Source: Phyllostachys edulis (taxonomy: Eukaryota; Streptophyta; Magnoliopsida; Poales; Poaceae). From it: DNA of 64,000 bases. This document shows positions 34,072 to 46,140 of this stretch, piece by piece. Both the position numbers and the translations under genes were made by a program. The notes under the pieces are model-generated. The model made no database searches. It was not told where the DNA came from and saw only the letters and a program-made list of their open reading frames with translations. Position 1 is the first letter of the stretch. Each line of letters starts with the position of its first letter. The DNA lies in assembly GCA_036346405.1 (NCBI GenBank), contig CM070568.1:33088870-33152869 (forward strand), given 5' to 3'.

Positions 34072-36305
34072 TGTAATACTGGCTTGGGCCATTGGCCAAC
34101 CAAACCCAAAGGAGAACCAAATAGGCCCATGGGGAGCAGCCTTGAGATCCAAGGGTGGAGGATGCAACCTTTAGATCCAAGGGTGGGGAGGATGTCTTGC
34201 CCTAACTTTTCCCCAACCCTTGCCCTGCTTTTTTTGCTCCGCCGCCACCCCCATTTGTTGTCGCTCCTTTGTCAGGCCGAATCGAGAAGAAAGGAAGGAG
34301 GGAAGGGAGGTTCTTGGGGAAAGCTTGCTGCTTGGCCGCCGCCTTGCTGCTGCTATCCAGCCGCCCTTCCTGCTTCTTCCTCCTTGGGTGGCGCCTCCTG
34401 TTGCTCGATCCTTCCTCCAACCGAGCCAAGTTGTTGCCTGCTTGTGGTGGCCGGCCAAGAGAAGAAAGGAAGGAGGGAAAGGGAGGTCCTTGGGGAGCTT
34501 GTTCATCTTCTTCCTGGGATCGTTAAGGGTAACGGTTGTCATTCTCGCTTGTTGATCTGTTGGTATTTGCGTTTTGGATCAGATCTGTTTGGAGCAAATG
34601 GTTTCTGCTGTAGTCCTGTTCTGTCCAGTCAGTTGCGTGGTTGATTTCGAGCCCTTAGGGACAGAATTCGAGATGCCCATCTCTTAGTGAAAGTTAGATG
34701 ATGTTCTTAGCTTTCCGTGGCCGCTGAGAGCACCTAATTCCGATGTTCGAGTCAAAAGATATCACCGTTTTAGTTTCTGCTGTCTAGATTCCTGACGAGT
34801 TTAAACTGCTGTGATAATTCGTAAATTATGATATTGTAATTGGCAGAATCTGGGATTTCTCCCAACTAGGTTATTGTAGATATATTGATAACCTTTCCGG
34901 ATTGATAAAGTATGATCAATTCGGAGTTATAGATTAAAAGTTATGGTCGTTTTAGTGCCGCTGATTATTTCTGTTCGTCAGTTTTGTGCTGAATGTTCAA
35001 ATGTCTGTTAGGGTTCTAAATTGGCCGAATTAAATTATCTTGTCAACTAAAGTATTGTAGATTTATCAGTTAAGAATCCACAGAAACTGAGTTCACCTCA
35101 TTCGGAGTTCTAGATCAAGAGTTATGGCGATTATTGTGCTGCTGCCCGGGCGGTTTAGGGCAGATTGCGTTGGTTTTCATTTTAGAGCTTCTAGTTAAAT
35201 ATTGTATCGCCGATGAAGCGTTGTAGAATGTTTATTAGTGATGTCGGGTTCCTCGTATCCTTATTTCAGTTATTTATTTGTTAGGAGGTGAAGCTTCAGG
35301 TTTGGGAGCATCGCATTTGCCTACTAACTTGTCACAGCGCGGGAGGCAAGTACCTTAGTGTTTATATGATTATGACATGTTGTATGCTTGTGGATGGTAT
35401 TGTATTTCTAACTACCATGTTAATATTTACTAGTTCGTATTCAATTCATTTGTGTTACTTCCATGAATAGAGAGCATGTAATTTCAATGTTCATATGTCA
35501 TACCATGCATCCATATTACATGTTTCGATCCACGGGAGTGGATCATTACCCACCATTCCAATGTGGGCACGTAAGACCCACCATTCCAATGTGGGCAGTT
35601 TGGGACACCGTACGAAACGTTCTTCGTACGGGGCTTGGATCCCCGCATTTTGTTAAATGCGGGCTTAGGTGGACACCGACGGGTGTGTCACCAGCAATAC
35701 CGGTATTTGCATGTGTGTAGTCCCTTCATTTCGTCCAATTCATTCATTCCATTCATTCAAGTGTTCGCTTCGGCTTATTTCATACACATTAATGATGTTC
35801 ACATGATCGTGATGTTATTTGCTTTATTCATTTAATCATGGTACTTGCCGAGTCTCGCACTCACTCTTGCGTTGTTTGTTTGTTTTAGGTGATCGCGATT
35901 TATGGCCTTGTTGGGAGGAGTAGACACTCACTTTTGTTCACTTCAACATACTCCAAAAATTTTGATAATAGCGTTTGATCCTACCACCCATCCGAGAATT
36001 TAATGAACTGTAATAATTGAAGGTGGCCGTGGTTGATGGTTTCTTCCTCGTTATGATTAACTGAGAACTGTGGATGATCTTCGAATCATCTTTTTGATTA
36101 AAACGCTTGAAACCTGACTTTAGTCCTGTGATGCTCATGTCCTTAGTGTTTCCTTTATGTATTTGTTGTATATTCATTGGAACCTCCTATAGCTAACTAT
36201 ACAGGAGGTTCTCGCGAAATTTAGAAATTTTATTTTTCTGCTTTAGTTGTGTTGATTTTGTTAGTTTAGTAGCATTCCAGGTCCTTGCTAGACTGGGGTG
36301 TTACA
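34072..36305 (+). repeat. Gypsy LTR 3
   Basis: Nearly identical to LTR 1, including the intact hairpin array (35541-35708) and the CCGTACGAA/TTCGTACGG stem, and differing from LTR 2 at the same sites as LTR 1 does. It ends GGGGTGTTACA at 36305, followed by ACTTG. The terminal hairpin is shortened (CCTATAGCTAACTATACAGG). Confidence 0.9.
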
Positions 36306-36620
36306 ACTTGATTGAAAAAACTTCATTGGAGTGCTTTTTTTCTATACTCTTTTTCATATATAAAAGAAGTATATACATAAATTTTGCTACGAAAATGGAT
36401 TTTAATGAAATTTTTCATGGAACTCACTTTGGGGTATCTTATAATCATTATTGGAGTATGCTCAAATTGATAAATATATATTACAATATGATTTAAGTGA
36501 TATATGAGAAGTGAGAGTACAGACTCCGAGGAGTACCATACTATTTTCCTAGGACGTTTGTTCCGTACTCTTAGGAGTATGTAAAATGAGAAGTGGAGTG
36601 CATTCTAAGAGTACCATACA
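36306..36620. mobile_element. Right half of the split inverted-repeat element
   Basis: The reverse complement of 36417-36538 repeats the order of blocks found at 19474-19580 (GTACTCTCACTT, then ATTATAAGATAC). Further copies of the GTACTC..GAGTAC motif follow at 36560-36620, up to the microsatellite. No coding is seen. Confidence 0.48.
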
Positions 36621-37255
<635 letters not shown>

Positions 37256-37866
37256 CCATCAAGAGGTTTGCTCGAAAGATTATAAAAGAACTATTCAAAA
37301 TAAAAGTACTATTCAAATATAACAACAAGAAATGCGATAATATAAAATTAAAATATTAAAACAATAATAAAACAAGAAAGAAAATCATGGATATAAATAC
37401 AGAATATAAACTGAAGTAAATATCATTATTGAGTAATGATATAGTTATTCGGATGATATATATATTCAGAATATATGCGATATTCACTCGAGCTATGAAC
37501 TCGAGCTTGTAATATATTCAACTTAATATTCAGATATAATATTATATTCGAGTACCTTCAAATATATTCAATATATATATTCAGAGTACCTTCAATATAT
37601 ATTCAGAGTACCTTCAAATATATTCGGAGATATGATATATTCAGAGTACCTTCAAATATATTCAGAGTACCTTCAAATATATTCAGAGTACCTTCAAACA
37701 TTCCCATATGATATATATGCTGTGGTTTTATTTTTCTTAGCGTAGCCTTTTGATATCTTTCTAGATCCCTTTCTACATCTATAACTTCTTGTAGATTATC
37801 AACATCTTCGCTTTTACCTTTTAACTTATCCATTAAGGTTAAAGGTTTGGCATCTTTGTCTATTAC
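37256..37866 (-). mobile_element. Endogenous RTBV-like pararetrovirus: inverted leader and ORF III start fragment
   Basis: Reverse-complement copy of leader sequence (compare 44000-44600), including tandem repeats of an AATATATTCAGAGTACC-type unit at 37560-37700. It is joined to an inverted piece of the ORF III N-terminus (minus-strand frame 37603-37833). It lies head to head with the plus-strand copy that starts at 37867. Confidence 0.75.
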
Positions 37867-38367
37867 ATGGAGGACATCATTGAAAAATTAAAATATTTAA
37901 ACGAGGTTATATCTGAAGGTAAAATTATCAATACCAAAGATAATATCAATATAAAGTGCAGAATAAACCCCTCTGAAGAGCATAGTTGGCATAGTTCAAA
38001 TAGTCAATTGAACTTGCTTGTAGACTTAATTTATAATTTTTATATAACTTGGAATAAAAAACAAGAAGAATTGGAATTCAAGTTAGAAAATATCCATAAA
38101 GAATATAAGCTGTTATCTGATCAATATACCCTCATAAACAAAAATATAAATTTAGTCTTGCAAATATTAGAAGAGAATAAGGTTCAGCAGAATAAAGGTG
38201 CGCAAAATTGTGACTATATCAAAGAAGAAGTTGATTTAATATACAAGAGATTAGAGTCTAGCTCTAAGAAAGAACTTATAAGGCCTTTAGAGAGCTTAAA
38301 GGAGTTAGATCAAGAAGCTAATATCAAGAGTTTGTTAGAAGAAATTAAGACCTTAGTCCTCTCTTAA
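37867..38367 (+). pseudogene. RTBV-like ORF I (P1), copy A, open
   Basis: A 166-codon open frame, rich in Lys, Glu, Asn and Ile and predicted largely helical or coiled-coil, in the position and order of RTBV ORF I. The ATG at its start comes from the junction with the inverted fragment; copy B lacks it and has ATC ATT there, fitting the known AUU start of RTBV ORF I. After the first codon there is no ATG in any frame until 38372. The frame is intact, but it lies in a rearranged chromosomal copy, so I class it as a viral relic. Confidence 0.72.
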
Positions 38368-38371
38368 TTAT

Positions 38372-39180
38372 ATGGCAGAATATAATAAGGCTTAGAAGAA
38401 ACAGAAAGATGGATATCTTTAGTAGCCTTGGTAGAAAAGAAAACATACTTTATTTACTTCATAAAGATGAGAAATCTCAAACTATAAAGAATAATATAAA
38501 GGTTAAAAATACGAAAGATAATAAGAGATATATCTGCATTTGAATTCTTAGAAATATTAGACTTAGATAGTGAAATAAAATACTATGAAAACAAACTAGA
38601 ATTTGTAAAACAAGAATATAAAAACAATCTGGACCAGAGATTGGCCCAAGTTAAGAGATAAAGAGTTATATTTTATAAAAGAATTAAGTAGATTAAGAAA
38701 GATAAAAAAAAGATAAGGAGTTAGAAATAGATAAACCGTAAAGACATGATAATAAACTAAAAGTACCTTTCAAAATAGAAAGTATAAAAAGTGATATCAT
38801 TAAAACTCAACATGATATAAGCGAAGAAGAACAATGGAGAATAAACGAAAAATTATTTCTAGAAAGCATTGAAGAAGAGAGGGATTCAAAGAAAGAATTA
38901 GTCATTAAAAAGGAAAATATAGACATAACAAATCATTATAACAAACTTATGAATTCCTTAAGCAAGGAAAGTTTGGACAAATTAGATAAAACTAGGGAAG
39001 ATAGAAAAGTAAAATCAAGATTTAAAGGAATGCATGAATACTTGAAAATTTACAAGAAGATAAAATTAAAAACCAAACTATAACAAAGAAGAGATAATAG
39101 TAAAGGTAGGATTTTCCGTTAAATGATGCCATAGCTAACTTCGAAATAAATATATAGTCAAATTGCCTTTTAAAGAAGTT
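38372..39180 (+). pseudogene. RTBV-like ORF II start and ORF III fragments, copy A, deleted
   Basis: ATG at 38372 follows the ORF I stop (38365-38367) closely, as expected for ORF II, but the frame stops after a few codons. The sequence then jumps to Lys/Glu-rich ORF III linker-like sequence. Compared with copy B, the movement-protein, coat-protein and zinc-finger parts are missing. Stops are frequent. Confidence 0.55.
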
Positions 39181-39189
39181 CCAGAATAA

Positions 39190-41160
39190 AAATCCCAAAG
39201 AAAAGTAAAGTTAAAACCCAATATTACTTATCAAATAATAGCCTTACTAGATACAGGTTGCACCCAAAATATAATCCATGATAGTTACTTCGTAAAGTGT
39301 CCTGATATAGTTCAGACAATAGATGATAAAAAAGCCATAATATCCACGGACATGTCTGGAAACAAACAGCTGCATAATCAAATAGCCTACAACATTGAAA
39401 TATACATAAATGGTACAAAGTATATACTAGATGAAATTACAGTAAGAGATTTATCAATGATAAGCATAGATATGATAATAGGCCTTAGATTTTTACAATA
39501 CTCAAGATTTAACTTTAATTATACATGAGCAAGGAATCACATTTATACCACATCAAGACAATATTCCTTATATTGCAGAAATAAGAAAGAATATTAAGGT
39601 ATCTCAAGCTCAAGAATTTGTCGATGCCAATAATCTTGATCATCAGAGCATTAGTTCTTTCAATAAAAAGGATGAATTTAGTACCTTTATAGATGGAAAT
39701 TATATAACAAATTCATATTTAGAATGCATTGGGTTACAATCATTTGCACCTAATTGGTATAGAGATATAAAATCCAAAAAAGACATAGAAAAGATTATTC
39801 AAAGACTAGAAGATATCCAAATAATTGGAGAAATACCTATGAAACATTGGGATAAAAATTCTATCTTATGCAAAATAAACATAATAAACCCGAATATATA
39901 ATTAAAACATGTCCCATAGAAGCTACTCCAAAAGATATAGAAGAATTTAAGATGCATATAGAAGAACTTTTAAAGTTAAAGGCAATAAGAGAAAGCGAAG
40001 CCCTCATAGGTCTCTCGCTTTTATAGTTAGAAACCATCTGAAATAGTTAGAGGAAAATCAAGAATGGTTATTAATTATAAAAGGCTAAATGATAACACCA
40101 TAGAAGATGCATATAATATCCCAAATAAACAAGAACTAATTAATAGAATACAAGGAAGCAAATATTTTTCAAAATTAGATCTAAAAGTGGATTTTGGCAA
40201 GTAAAAATGGCACAAGAATCAATAGAATGGACAAGATTTACTTGTCCCCAAGGACATTTTGAATGGCTTGTAATGCCATTAGGTTTAAAAAATGCACCTG
40301 CTTTATTCCAAAGAAAAATGCAAAACATCTTCAATGAAAATCAAGAATATATATTAGTATATATAGATGATGTTCTAATATTTTCAAAATCTTATAAAGA
40401 ACATATTGCTCATCTTGAAATATTTTTAGAAAGGTAGAACAAAATGGATTAATAGTATCTAAAAAGAAGATGGATATATGCAAAGAAAAATTAATTTTCT
40501 TGGTCATGAAATAGGAGAAGGCAAAATATATCTGCAAGAACATATAGCTAAAAAGATTTTACGATTTCACGATGCTATGAATGATAAAAGGTTCTACAAC
40601 AATTTCTAGGAATAATAAATTACGCTAGAAATTATATAGAAAATTTAGCAAAGCTAGCGGGACCTTTATATGCAAAATTAAGAAAAAATGGGCGAAATAT
40701 TTTAATTCAAGATATTAAATTAGTAAAATTAATAAAAGATAAAGTCTCAAAGTTACAACCATTAGAATTACCTCTAGATCACAAATTTTCTATAATTGAG
40801 GTGATGCATCCCAAACAGATGGGGAGCAATACTAAAGCAAAGGCCTAATAAATATTCAACAAAATCGAAGAAAAAATTTGCAGATATGCCTCTGGAAGTT
40901 ATAAATTAAAAGTCAGTAAATAATAATTGATAGAGAAATCCTAGCGATGAGTTAATGCAATAAATGCTTTTAGGCTTTATTTAGGGTTTAAAGAATTTAT
41001 AGTAAGAACAGATTGTGAAGCTATATGTAGATATCATAATCAAATCAATAGCAAGAAAAGCTCTACTAGAAGATGGGTTTTATTTGAAGATATAATTACA
41101 GGAAACGGTTACAAAGCTATATTTGAGCATATAAAAGGAAATGACAATATATTACCTGAC
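39190..41160 (+). pseudogene. RTBV-like protease-reverse transcriptase-RNase H, copy A, broken
   Basis: C-terminal half of the viral ORF III polyprotein. An aspartic protease DTG is coded at about 39249. The reverse transcriptase core is open at 40207-40437, with the catalytic YIDD at 40360-40371. RNase H-like sequence follows to about 41160. Several frameshifts and stops (for example near 39525, 39905, 40435 and 40800) prevent a product. In a living virus this unit copies pregenomic RNA into DNA in the cytoplasm. The motif set and AT-rich composition fit Caulimoviridae (Tungrovirus/badnavirus type). Copy B lacks the RT. Confidence 0.8.
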
Positions 41161-42625
41161 TTGTTTTCTCGATCATCTATTTTGCAGAATGCAGAAATCA
41201 ATGGACAAGAAGGGAAAGGAATTTTTCAAACGAGTGATAAACTCCAAATATTTCCACCAAATTCATGTAATTTTAAAGTAAAGAACCACATAATTGTCAA
41301 CGAAATACAAGAATGCATATTAAATAATCTTTGGTACCAATACAAATATAAAAATGAAGATAAAATTTATATGCTTTCAATATTAAATAGCCTCGCTGAA
41401 TATTTTCATATATTAAATAAGGCAGGCTTTATACCAAAAACTCGGAAATTATAAAACCAAAAGCATTATATGTAGTGTTTGAAGGTAAATTACCAGGAAT
41501 ATATATATCTTTTGAAGAAATATTAGCTCAAATAATGATTCAAAGAAAAGGTATGTCCCGGAAGAAATATGCAAATATTAATGAAGCAATAACTCAAGCA
41601 AATTTAAAATTAGGAGCAGATTATTATATAGAATTAGTGCCAAAGAATATATCCAAAAATAAGAACATCTAAGAACATGAAAGTTTTAGAAAATATATCT
41701 AAGGAAAATACAAACGAATCTTTTAGCAATATCTCTCATGAAATCCTTATTTCCAAATTAAGTTTTAAAAGCTGAAAGCACATCGCTTGTTTAGGGCCGA
41801 TATCTTTGAATTAATTCGGAAAAATATCAAGAGAGACAAATAAAAATCTTCTCAGATCTGCAAAAATACTTCCTATATCTATATGAAGGAAAGTATTTAA
41901 CCCTAGCATCAAAATTTACATTCATATATTCCCACTTCTCCATTTTGATGTTAAAGCACTCTCTGAGACCATACCACGATTTATAGTTCTAAGGGCAAAA
42001 ATAGATCTTAGATATTTCAAACCCCTACATATCAACTCCCACAAATATATTTCCCTTCAAGGACTCATTGATCAAGGATTAGTCCATACTATATATGGCA
42101 CTTTAGATCAAATTCTCCATTCGGATCTTGGAGTTGCAATTAAAGAAGTTTGCAAAAGATTATCATCCACCAGAGGAATCTATAAAATCATTTTCTATTC
42201 TACCCTCCAAAATTCAAGTTCGATGACGACACGCAATACATGATGTCTATATCCTCAAAGGTAACTATAGAATACCAAGAATAAATATGGGTATTTTGAC
42301 AGAAGAACAGAAGGAACTTTTTGCCCAAGATACCAATCATAATAATTGGAGATGGTTTAAAGAAGCCATGGAAATTGATGAAAGTATCTACTTAGATACA
42401 AATTTCCATATGGTGTTCGAGAATAAAATAATGAATATCGGTGTGGAGGAATTAACGACTTCTGTATAGAGGTGTAGGGCGTATTATAAAACCGAATTTG
42501 GTGAAGATACCCGGATCGAGGAAAGAATATCGGAAAATGATGAGTTTCTATTCAGTAGAGCAACCAGATGAAGATGAATACTTAACCCTTTGGCCAGTTG
42601 AAGCAGACGAAGAAGACAGTGATTG
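41161..42625 (+). pseudogene. RTBV-like ORF III end and ORF IV region, copy A, broken
   Basis: Open pieces at 41161-41454, 41475-41672 and 42287-42469 are separated by frame changes. By position, after RNase H and before the intergenic promoter, this corresponds to the end of ORF III and to ORF IV of RTBV-like viruses. I recognise no enzymatic motif. Parallel sequence in copy B at 49000-49780 confirms the order. Confidence 0.5.
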
Positions 42626-43300
42626 AAAAAAAAAACTTTTTGAAAAACTCCTCAAAATAGCCACATACATATACACCTCTATAAGTTAGCCACATAAGAG
42701 AGTCAGAGAGAAAAAGAAAAAAAAATCCACAAAAAAGTCCACATAAAAAGAGAGTTGTGAGATTGTAGATTATAGGTTACAAATAATTGAGAGTAAGAGA
42801 GAGAATAAGATTAGCCACATAAAACGAGAACTGTGAGGCTGTAGATTATGAATCTCAAATATTTGAATATCAAAGAATATATCTATATTCCTCAAATATC
42901 ATATATCTCAAAATATATCAGAGAAATAACCATCTACGCAATGAAGACCTTTATATGAAGACTACAGAAGACTCTATCAAACTGCAGAAGATTCCAGAAG
43001 ACAGCAACGTGGATTAGCTTTCTCTAAAAGCTAAGACATGTACATTTGGCATAGTCCTACTTATACCATCACTTATCCACTCCAGCAGCATGTGATGAAG
43101 ATGGTGGGCTAATCATCCCATGAAGACATATGAAGACAAGCTTTGCATGAATGATTGTACAAGCATCAGAAGATAACGATAAGGCCATGAAGATAGACAT
43201 CAAGTACTACTTGCCATACAGTGCCTTATGATAAAAAATCCTGAAGACTCCATCCTTCTGCGTCTATAAAAGAAGACCTCACCATGAAGAGCAAGACACG
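42626..43300 (+). promoter_or_regulatory. RTBV-like intergenic region and promoter, copy A
   Basis: Non-coding sequence between the last viral frame and the leader. TATAAAAG at 43265-43272, followed by a GAAGACCTC context, is the only strong TATA box. It is repeated with identical surroundings in copy B (50407) and on the minus strand near 63317-63324. Upstream GAAGA-rich direct repeats occur at 42955-43190. In RTBV this position drives pregenomic RNA. Activity here is unknown. Confidence 0.65.
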
Positions 43301-44615
43301 GACGAAATGAGAGAGAAAACAACGGAGACAAACACAAGACAAGAAAGAAAGATCACGAGAGAAGAAAACACACAACCCAACACACACATCGCACAACCAC
43401 ATCCACAACACACCAAACCCTGCATGAGCATCCCTATGTAGATAAGCCATCCACTACTCCACTAGCTTTAGTTGTAGTAGTACTTCCTCTGTAAACAAAG
43501 CACCTCCGAAGTAATAATCATCGGCGTGTTTATTTACCGTAGTTTAAGGTAAGCCCTATCTTTGTGTAGATAGTTGGGGGTTCCTAAAGGAAAGCCATAT
43601 GTAAATTACTTTGTGGAAATGAAGTAGTTTCCTTTCATATCCTTTGGATTAGTTCTTAGTGTGTTCATATGGAGCAAGGTTTTATGCTAAGTACTCTATA
43701 GGAGAAACCTCTGCGGGGATGTAAATTCCTCCGTTTTAGGCATATGATGTGATTGCTTAGTCTTAGGGTGGTGTGATCTTTGGGAGAAGTGTTCCTTAGG
43801 GTGGAACCGCTGGAGTGACGATAAAAAAGCGCCTTATATGACCTTACTAAGTTTGTCTAGGGAAAGTTAGCTACTACGAAGCAAATTAGTGTAACATATG
43901 GTGAGTCTTGAGTAGGATTACACAACTCTCACTTTGCACAAACCGGTTTGTCATATTGGTTTCGCCAACCTACAAAGATCTGCAAAAAATTACTATTCAA
44001 TACTATTCACGATATTAATCACGAATACTATTCATAATATGTTCACTATTCACAAATACTATTCATATCATTCACGAATACTATTCATAATCTTGTTCAA
44101 GAATATTATATTCAAGAAAGAATAGTAAGAGAATATTCCAAATATTATATCCAAGAATATCATATCGTAACCAATATTCATAAGCACCTAATATCAAGGA
44201 CAATATTGGTGCTAAATATATATATCTCCGAATATATTTGAAGGTACTCGAATATATATTGAAGGTACTCAAATATATATATTGAATATATTTGAAGGTA
44301 CTCGAATATAATATTATATCTGAATATTAAGTTGAATATATTACGAAGCTCGAGTTCATAGCTCGAGTGAATATCGCATATATTCACGAATATATATATC
44401 ATCCGAATAACTATATCATTACGAATAACAATATTTACTTCAGTTTATATTCTTGTATTTATATCCCGCATTTTTTTTCTCTGTTTTATTACTGTTTTAA
44501 TATTTTAATTTTATATTATCGCATTTATTGTTGTTACATTTGAATAGTACTTTTATTTTGAATAGTTCTTTTTAATCCGCTCAGAGCAAACCTCTTGATG
44601 GTATATCAAGAGGTT
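43301..44615 (+). other. RTBV-like RNA leader, copy A to copy B junction
   Basis: Leader sequence with no long frame, very AT-rich from 43980. It contains repeats of ACTATTCA(C/T)GAATA (43990-44100), the AATATATTTGAAGGTACTC tandem unit (44226-44310), a near-palindromic CTCGAG pair (44348-44366), and a perfect 11-bp hairpin AACCTCTTGAT/ATCAAGAGGTT at 44589-44615 immediately before ORF I. Caulimovirid leaders are long and structured and support ribosome shunting. Confidence 0.6.
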
Positions 44616-44626
44616 AGGTTAAGGAC

Positions 44627-45118
44627 ATCATTGAAAAATTAAAATATTTAAACGAGGTTATATCTGAAGGTAAAATTATCAATACCAAAGATAATATCAA
44701 TATAAAGTGCTTAGAATAAACCCTCTCAAGAGCATAGTTGGCATAGTTCAAATAGTCAATTGAACTTGCTTGTAGACTTAATTTATAATTTTTATATAAC
44801 TTGGAATAAAAAACAAGAAGAATTGGAATTCAAGTTAGAAAATATCCATAAAGAATATAAGTCATTATCGATCAATATACCCTCATAAACAAAAATATAA
44901 ATTTAGTCTTGCAAATATTAGAAGAGAATAAGGTTCAAATAGAATAAAGGTGCAAAAATTGTGACTATATCAAAGAAGAAGTTGATTTAATATACAAGAG
45001 ATTAGAGTCTAGCTCTAAGAAAGAACTTATAAGGCCTTTAGAGAGCTTAAAGGAGTTAGATCAAGAAGCTAATATCAAGAGTTTGTTAGAAGAAATTAAG
45101 ACCTTAGTCCTTTCATAA
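44627..45118 (+). pseudogene. RTBV-like ORF I (P1), copy B
   Basis: Same protein family as copy A, with small indels near 44711, 44865 and 44938 that shift the frame. There is no ATG in any frame between 44622 and 45122; the likely start is the ATT at 44630-44632, consistent with RTBV biology. The stop (45116-45118) is five bases before the ORF II ATG at 45123. Confidence 0.68.
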
Positions 45119-45122
45119 TTAT

Positions 45123-45358
45123 ATGTCGAAATATAGTAAGGCTTTAGAAGAAATGCAGAAAAGTATCTTGAGCATCCTATAGGATTTTCAACCTATAATT
45201 CACCCAAAGAAGACTCTAAGGTTATAATAAGACAGAATAATACAATATTACATCTGCTAGTTCGGATCCTCAATAAACTTGACAATAAAGACAGTAGAGA
45301 TTTAGTTTTAGCCTCATCTCGGAATAGTTACTCCTGCTAGAGCCATAAACTCAGAAAA
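45123..45358 (+). pseudogene. RTBV-like ORF II (P2), copy B
   Basis: ATG at 45123 just after the ORF I stop. It runs towards the ORF III start at 45359 in the position of RTBV ORF II. Near 45150 three copies in this window read AAATGCAG, AAACAG and AAAGCAG at the same spot, so the frame here is unreliable. No motif beyond a Lys/Glu-rich composition. Confidence 0.5.
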
Positions 45359-46140
45359 ATGGATATACCTGAAAAATGCAACACACTCCACGTAATAGAC
45401 AAAGATGCCAAACCTTTAACCTTAATGGATAAGTTAAAAGGTAAAAGCGAAGATGTTGATAATCTACAAGAAGTTATAGATGTAGAAAGGGATCTAGAAA
45501 GATATCAAAAGGCTACGCTAAGAAAAATAAAACCACAAAGATATATATCATATGGGAATGTTTGAAAGCAAAAGCGGCTTATACTGAGAATATCTAGAAA
45601 GTAGAATTAAGTGTTTTAACAGAACCGGTTGAATTAAGGATTGTAAGTAAGCAAATAGAAAATGGGCTAAAATTCTCAGGCTATAAATATATACACCAAG
45701 GTATGTATATCATAGGAATAAAAGGAATGACCAGAAAGAAATTAGGAACGAAAGTCTTAATAACCCTGTTAGACAAAAGATGGGATTCTATAAATAAAGC
45801 AGCCTTAGGTTCATAGAAGGAGATATGAATGAAAATAGTTTAATAACCTATATAGCCCCAGATTTAATGATGCCTATAAAAGAATTTATAGAGAAAATGA
45901 GTTTTGGATTCCAGACTAAAGGATATGAAGATTTCAAGGGTACAAATCTATTAATAAGCATAGAATTTATAGGAAGATTAACCAATAAGAGTGGATCTAA
46001 ATATAAAATAAATGTGAATGAGGTAATTCAGAATATGCAATCCAAAGGTATAAAATTTATGAGTCCTTTAAAAATTGAGTCGAAGCAAGAGTCGGTGAAG
46101 AATGGAATATAAGTAATTTGATAGAAAATAAGGTTTTAAA
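45359..46140 (+). pseudogene. RTBV-like ORF III N-terminal region with movement-protein domain, copy B
   Basis: Open pieces at 45359-45565 and 45825-46112 are separated by a frameshift near 45565. Their position at the front of ORF III corresponds to the movement protein of badna- and tungroviruses. The assignment rests on gene order more than on a diagnostic motif. Inverted copies of the first part occur at 37603-37833 and 51725-52230. Confidence 0.58.

Larger units (their letters stand above)
19590..36305 (+). mobile_element. Ty3/gypsy chromovirus (Tekay/Del-like) as LTR-internal-LTR-internal-LTR
   Basis: Three LTRs of about 2.23 kb (19590-21817, 26822-29054, 34072-36305) alternate with two 5.0-kb internal regions, all on the plus strand. 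Pol order is protease, reverse transcriptase, RNase H, integrase, with a chromodomain-like tail, which places it among chromoviruses; long LTRs point to the Tekay/Del clade. Only the outer flanks carry the 5-bp duplication, so this is one insertion enlarged by unequal recombination, not two independent insertions. The internal copies are nearly identical apart from many small indels. Confidence 0.88.

Noticed and set aside
37560..37700. CRISPR-like regular repeats in the AT-rich leader
   Set aside because: Units are near-contiguous with no unique spacers of fixed length, in plant nuclear DNA; it is a tandem repeat.
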